A stretch of DNA of 6,932 nt, from NCBI GenBank assembly GCA_900551205.1, contig URUW01000096.1:1-6932 (forward strand). Reading direction: 5' to 3'. Numbering within the stretch: position 1 is the stretch's first letter; each line of letters starts with the position of its first letter. The DNA is from an uncultured Collinsella sp. (GTDB lineage: Bacteria > Actinomycetota > Coriobacteriia > Coriobacteriales > Coriobacteriaceae). The notes beneath the pieces are model-generated. The model searched no databases and was not told the DNA's origin. It saw nothing but the letters and a program-made list of their open reading frames with translations. The translations under genes were made by a program, and so were the position numbers. Shown here one piece after another: positions 4,604 through 6,932 of the stretch.

Positions 4604-5947
4604 TTACTCTTGAATGTCAAAGATGCTCTCTGACAAATCAAGGTGCAGGAGCACTTTGGTGCCCTTGCCCGGCGCCGATTCGACGCGCGTATAAGAGTGC
4701 GGTCCATAAAAGCGATGGATGCGCTCAGAAATGTTGTGCATGGCCACACCGGCGCCGCCGCCTTGCGGGGAACTGGCATCGGGGCGGGCGGAGCGCTCAT
4801 CAAACAGCCTGGCGGCGGTGCCCTCGTCCATGCCCACGCCGTTGTCGGCTACGGCAATCAGGATTGCGTCGTCGCCGTCTTGATGGACGGTCACGTCGAT
4901 CCGCAGGGCATCGTCATCGCCCATGCCATGCCGCACGGCGTTCTCGACGATGGGCTGGATTACAAAGGCCGGGACCAACGTGTCCTCGACATCCTCGGAG
5001 ACATCGAAGGTCGCCAGTACGCGGTCCTCGCCAAAGCGCGCCTTCTCAAACGTCAGGTAGCGCTTGGTCTGGGCAACCTCGCGCGAGACCGGGATAAGCG
5101 ACCCCGAGTTGTCGAGCGTGGCGCGATAGAACGAGGAGAACTCGCGCAGCAGCTCGCGGGCACGCAGCGGATCGGTGCGTGTAAACGACGCGATGGTGTT
5201 GAGCGTGTTAAACAGAAAGTGCGGATTGATCTGCGCTTGCAGAGCACGAACCTCGGCACGGGCCGTGAGCTCCTTTTGCACCTCGAGCTCGTGGATGGCG
5301 AGCTGCGTGGACAGGATCTCGGCAAAACCCGAGGCGAGCGCATACTGGGTGCGGTCTACGGCGCGCGGGGTCTTGTAGTAGAACTTGAGCGTGCCGACGG
5401 TGCGATCGCCCACCTTGATGGGCGCGATGATACCGGCGGGAACATGGTTGTGCGAACCGTCCGAACCCACCACGTCCACCACGCGGTTGAACGACTGCAC
5501 GATGCCGTGCTCAATGACGTAGCGCGTGGCAAGCGTGTGGATGGGCGAATCGGGCAGCAGCTTTTCCTCGAACTCGCCCGCGCAGGCCAGCACGTTGCCC
5601 TCATCGGTGATGGCAACGGTCATGGCACGTGTCTCGGGCAGGATACGCCGGCACACCAAAAGCGCCGATTCCTGCGTCAGACCGCCCTTAATGTCCTCGA
5701 GCATGGCCGAAGCAACCGAGAGCGTCTCCTCGGTGTACTGGGAGCGTACCGAATCGGGATTGAGCGTCAAAAAGATAAAGATGCACAGGAAGATGCACAG
5801 CAGCGCGCAGGCAATCACCGTAGCAATCGGCTCAATGCCAGTCGCCAGGGCAAAGATAAAGTACGCCAACACGCAAACGGCGCAGACAACGGCGATGATG
5901 CGAAAGATTGAAATTGAATTATCGCGCTGGGCGCGGCGGTCGATCAT
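4604..5947 (-). CDS. LytS-type sensor histidine kinase (2 TM, GAF-like, His_kinase, HATPase)
   Basis: This 447-residue membrane kinase should phosphorylate the downstream LytTR regulator. Two hydrophobic helices lie at about residues 14-36 and 40-62. A GAF-like domain follows at about 76-216, including AVAITDEGNVLACAG, ATRYVIEHG and GTLKFYY, which resembles the region found in LytS/BtsS proteins. The phospho-acceptor is H243 in LQAQINPHFLFNTLN, the His_kinase (PF06580) signature. The ATPase domain has N336 in QPIVENAVRHG and D368 in VADNGVGM, with a later GGGAGVAMHNISERI segment. The five-helix LytS sensor module is absent, so the input domain is unusually short. The ATG at 5945-5947 overlaps the glycosyltransferase stop as ATGA, with GGAGGGG just upstream inside that gene. 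This points to translational coupling. The signal sensed is unknown. Confidence 0.93.
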   Translation of the reverse strand: MIDRRAQRDNSISIFRIIAVVCAVCVLAYFIFALATGIEPIATVIACALLCIFLCIFIFLTLNPDSVRSQYTEETLSVASAMLEDIKGGLTQESALLVCRRILPETRAMTVAITDEGNVLACAGEFEEKLLPDSPIHTLATRYVIEHGIVQSFNRVVDVVGSDGSHNHVPAGIIAPIKVGDRTVGTLKFYYKTPRAVDRTQYALASGFAEILSTQLAIHELEVQKELTARAEVRALQAQINPHFLFNTLNTIASFTRTDPLRARELLREFSSFYRATLDNSGSLIPVSREVAQTKRYLTFEKARFGEDRVLATFDVSEDVEDTLVPAFVIQPIVENAVRHGMGDDDALRIDVTVHQDGDDAILIAVADNGVGMDEGTAARLFDERSARPDASSPQGGGAGVAMHNISERIHRFYGPHSYTRVESAPGKGTKVLLHLDLSESIFDIQE

Positions 5948-6932
5948 TCAGCCCCCTCCAGGATGCTAATCAGTTGTGCGTCGCGCCAAAGTTCGTCCAT
6001 GATCTTGGGCCAGAAACTCTGAAAACGCAGGTAGCTTGCGGCGTTTTGGCGGGCATAGGTCTTGGCCTCGTCAATACCATGACGCCAGATGCGCAGATAC
6101 CCCTCGTGCTCGCGGGTAAACATGCTGCGAACCATGGCGGTCTTGCGCACGCGGTCGTCGAGCTCGCGCGAGATCCACGGACCCGGATAGGGCATGAGCG
6201 ATGCGGCCGTAACCGGAATGAGCTCCTTTTGGTGCGCGGCGAACGTCAGCTTGGCCCGCTCGTAGTACCAACGGTACACGTCCTGCATAAAGCGCGGCGA
6301 GCGCTTCTCGGACTCGGGCGGCAGGTGGCGCACGGCCCACTCGTTATCGAACCACACGTCATAGCCGAACATGCGCATGTTAAACAGGTAGTCCAGATCC
6401 TCGCCGCGGGTGATAAACGGGTCGAAGGCCACACGCGTAAAGGCGCGGGCGTGCAGGGCCATCAGGCCGCCGCATACGTAATTGGAGCGCGAGATGCGGG
6501 TGCCCGAGAGCGCCTTTTTCATCCAGCGATTGAACTCGATACGCTTGGTCCACCAGCGATGGCAAATGCCCACTTTGTCCGTGGGAGCCAGCGGCGACCC
6601 GTCGCGATCGTAAAAGTATCCGCTCTTGACTAAAATCGGCAGGCCCTGACGCGTCTGCTGGCCCAGCGCATAGGTCGCACGCTTCATAAAGTCGGCATCG
6701 ATGACGGTCTCGTCGTCATCCAAAAACACAACCGCGTCGTGCCCCAGCACCGCCGCGCAGGCAAGACCCATGTTGCGGATGGCGCCGTAGCCGCGCAGGC
6801 TCACGCACTCGCCCGAGCCTTTGGGCGCAATCTGTGCCACGCGGTCGGCAACACGCGAAGCCTGAGTATTGGTAACGACGGTGACCTTAAGTGTGGGATG
6901 CGCATTAACGATTTCGTGCACGCGATGGGATA
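5944..6932 (-). CDS. Family 2 glycosyltransferase (partial, 5' end off the right edge)
   Basis: At least 329 codons are read on the minus strand, open to the window edge. A GTG at 6919-6921 is probably internal, because the frame continues upstream and no binding site precedes it. The fold signature is GT2/GT-A: KVTVVTNTQ as a first strand, GAIRNMGLACA for nucleotide-sugar binding, FLDDDETV as the metal-binding DxD motif, and RGEDLDYLFNMRMFGYDVWF as the acceptor-side ED motif. The C-terminal third is soluble and rich in charged and aromatic residues, with no membrane helix, so the protein is probably cytosolic or peripheral. It likely transfers a sugar to a cell-envelope glycan or glycolipid, but donor and acceptor cannot be told. 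Its stop TGA (5944-5946) overlaps the kinase ATG, tying its expression to the two-component system. Confidence 0.85.
   Translation of the reverse strand, partial: SHRVHEIVNAHPTLKVTVVTNTQASRVADRVAQIAPKGSGECVSLRGYGAIRNMGLACAAVLGHDAVVFLDDDETVIDADFMKRATYALGQQTRQGLPILVKSGYFYDRDGSPLAPTDKVGICHRWWTKRIEFNRWMKKALSGTRISRSNYVCGGLMALHARAFTRVAFDPFITRGEDLDYLFNMRMFGYDVWFDNEWAVRHLPPESEKRSPRFMQDVYRWYYERAKLTFAAHQKELIPVTAASLMPYPGPWISRELDDRVRKTAMVRSMFTREHEGYLRIWRHGIDEAKTYARQNAASYLRFQSFWPKIMDELWRDAQLISILEGAE

Noticed and set aside
4643..5911. Long plus-strand open frame of 422 codons
   Set aside because: It is antisense to the histidine kinase. Its translation has no recognisable domain, is rich in G, R and H, and arises from GC-rich codon use on the opposite strand.

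Overview
The window is chromosomal DNA from a GC-rich bacterium. Codon use, actinobacterial-style proteins, strong GGAGG-type ribosome binding sites and a gut-type gene set (a mannose-class PTS, a LytS/LytR system) suggest a Coriobacteriia member such as Collinsella. That assignment is inference, not proven by a marker gene. Every host gene lies on the minus strand. The only plus-strand genes belong to an insertion sequence.

Layout in the direction of host transcription (right to left): a family 2 glycosyltransferase, open at the right edge (5944-6932); a LytS-type histidine kinase joined to it by an ATGA stop/start overlap (4604-5947); its LytTR response regulator (3815-4531); an intrinsic terminator (3760-3807); a small YfcE/MJ0936-type metallophosphoesterase (3256-3723); a complete IS150-group IS3-family element in the opposite orientation (1777-3229); a ten-helix EamA/DMT permease with a GTG start (839-1729); a 225-bp regulatory gap (614-838); and the IIC membrane subunit of a mannose/fructose/sorbose-class PTS, cut by the left edge (1-613). 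The PTS gene has no in-window stop, so a simple start-to-stop ORF search misses it.

The glycosyltransferase, kinase and regulator probably form one operon. The kinase would phosphorylate D54 of the regulator, whose LytTR domain binds DNA. Their target promoter is not evident here.

The most informative part is the insertion sequence. It has an A7 slippery heptamer followed six bases later by a 9-bp stem that contains the orfA stop codon, a DD(35)E catalytic triad, and a 13-bp left-end hairpin that buries the orfA ribosome binding site. It sits inside an inverted repeat lying between the phosphoesterase and permease genes. Joining the two flanks restores two interleaved complementary pairs, which look like a terminator with a competing antiterminator just upstream of the permease. 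I see no wholly new multi-gene system. The best second-look items are this disrupted attenuator, the left-end hairpin, the TACC/GGTA half-site cluster upstream of the PTS gene, and the LytS-like kinase with only two membrane helices.
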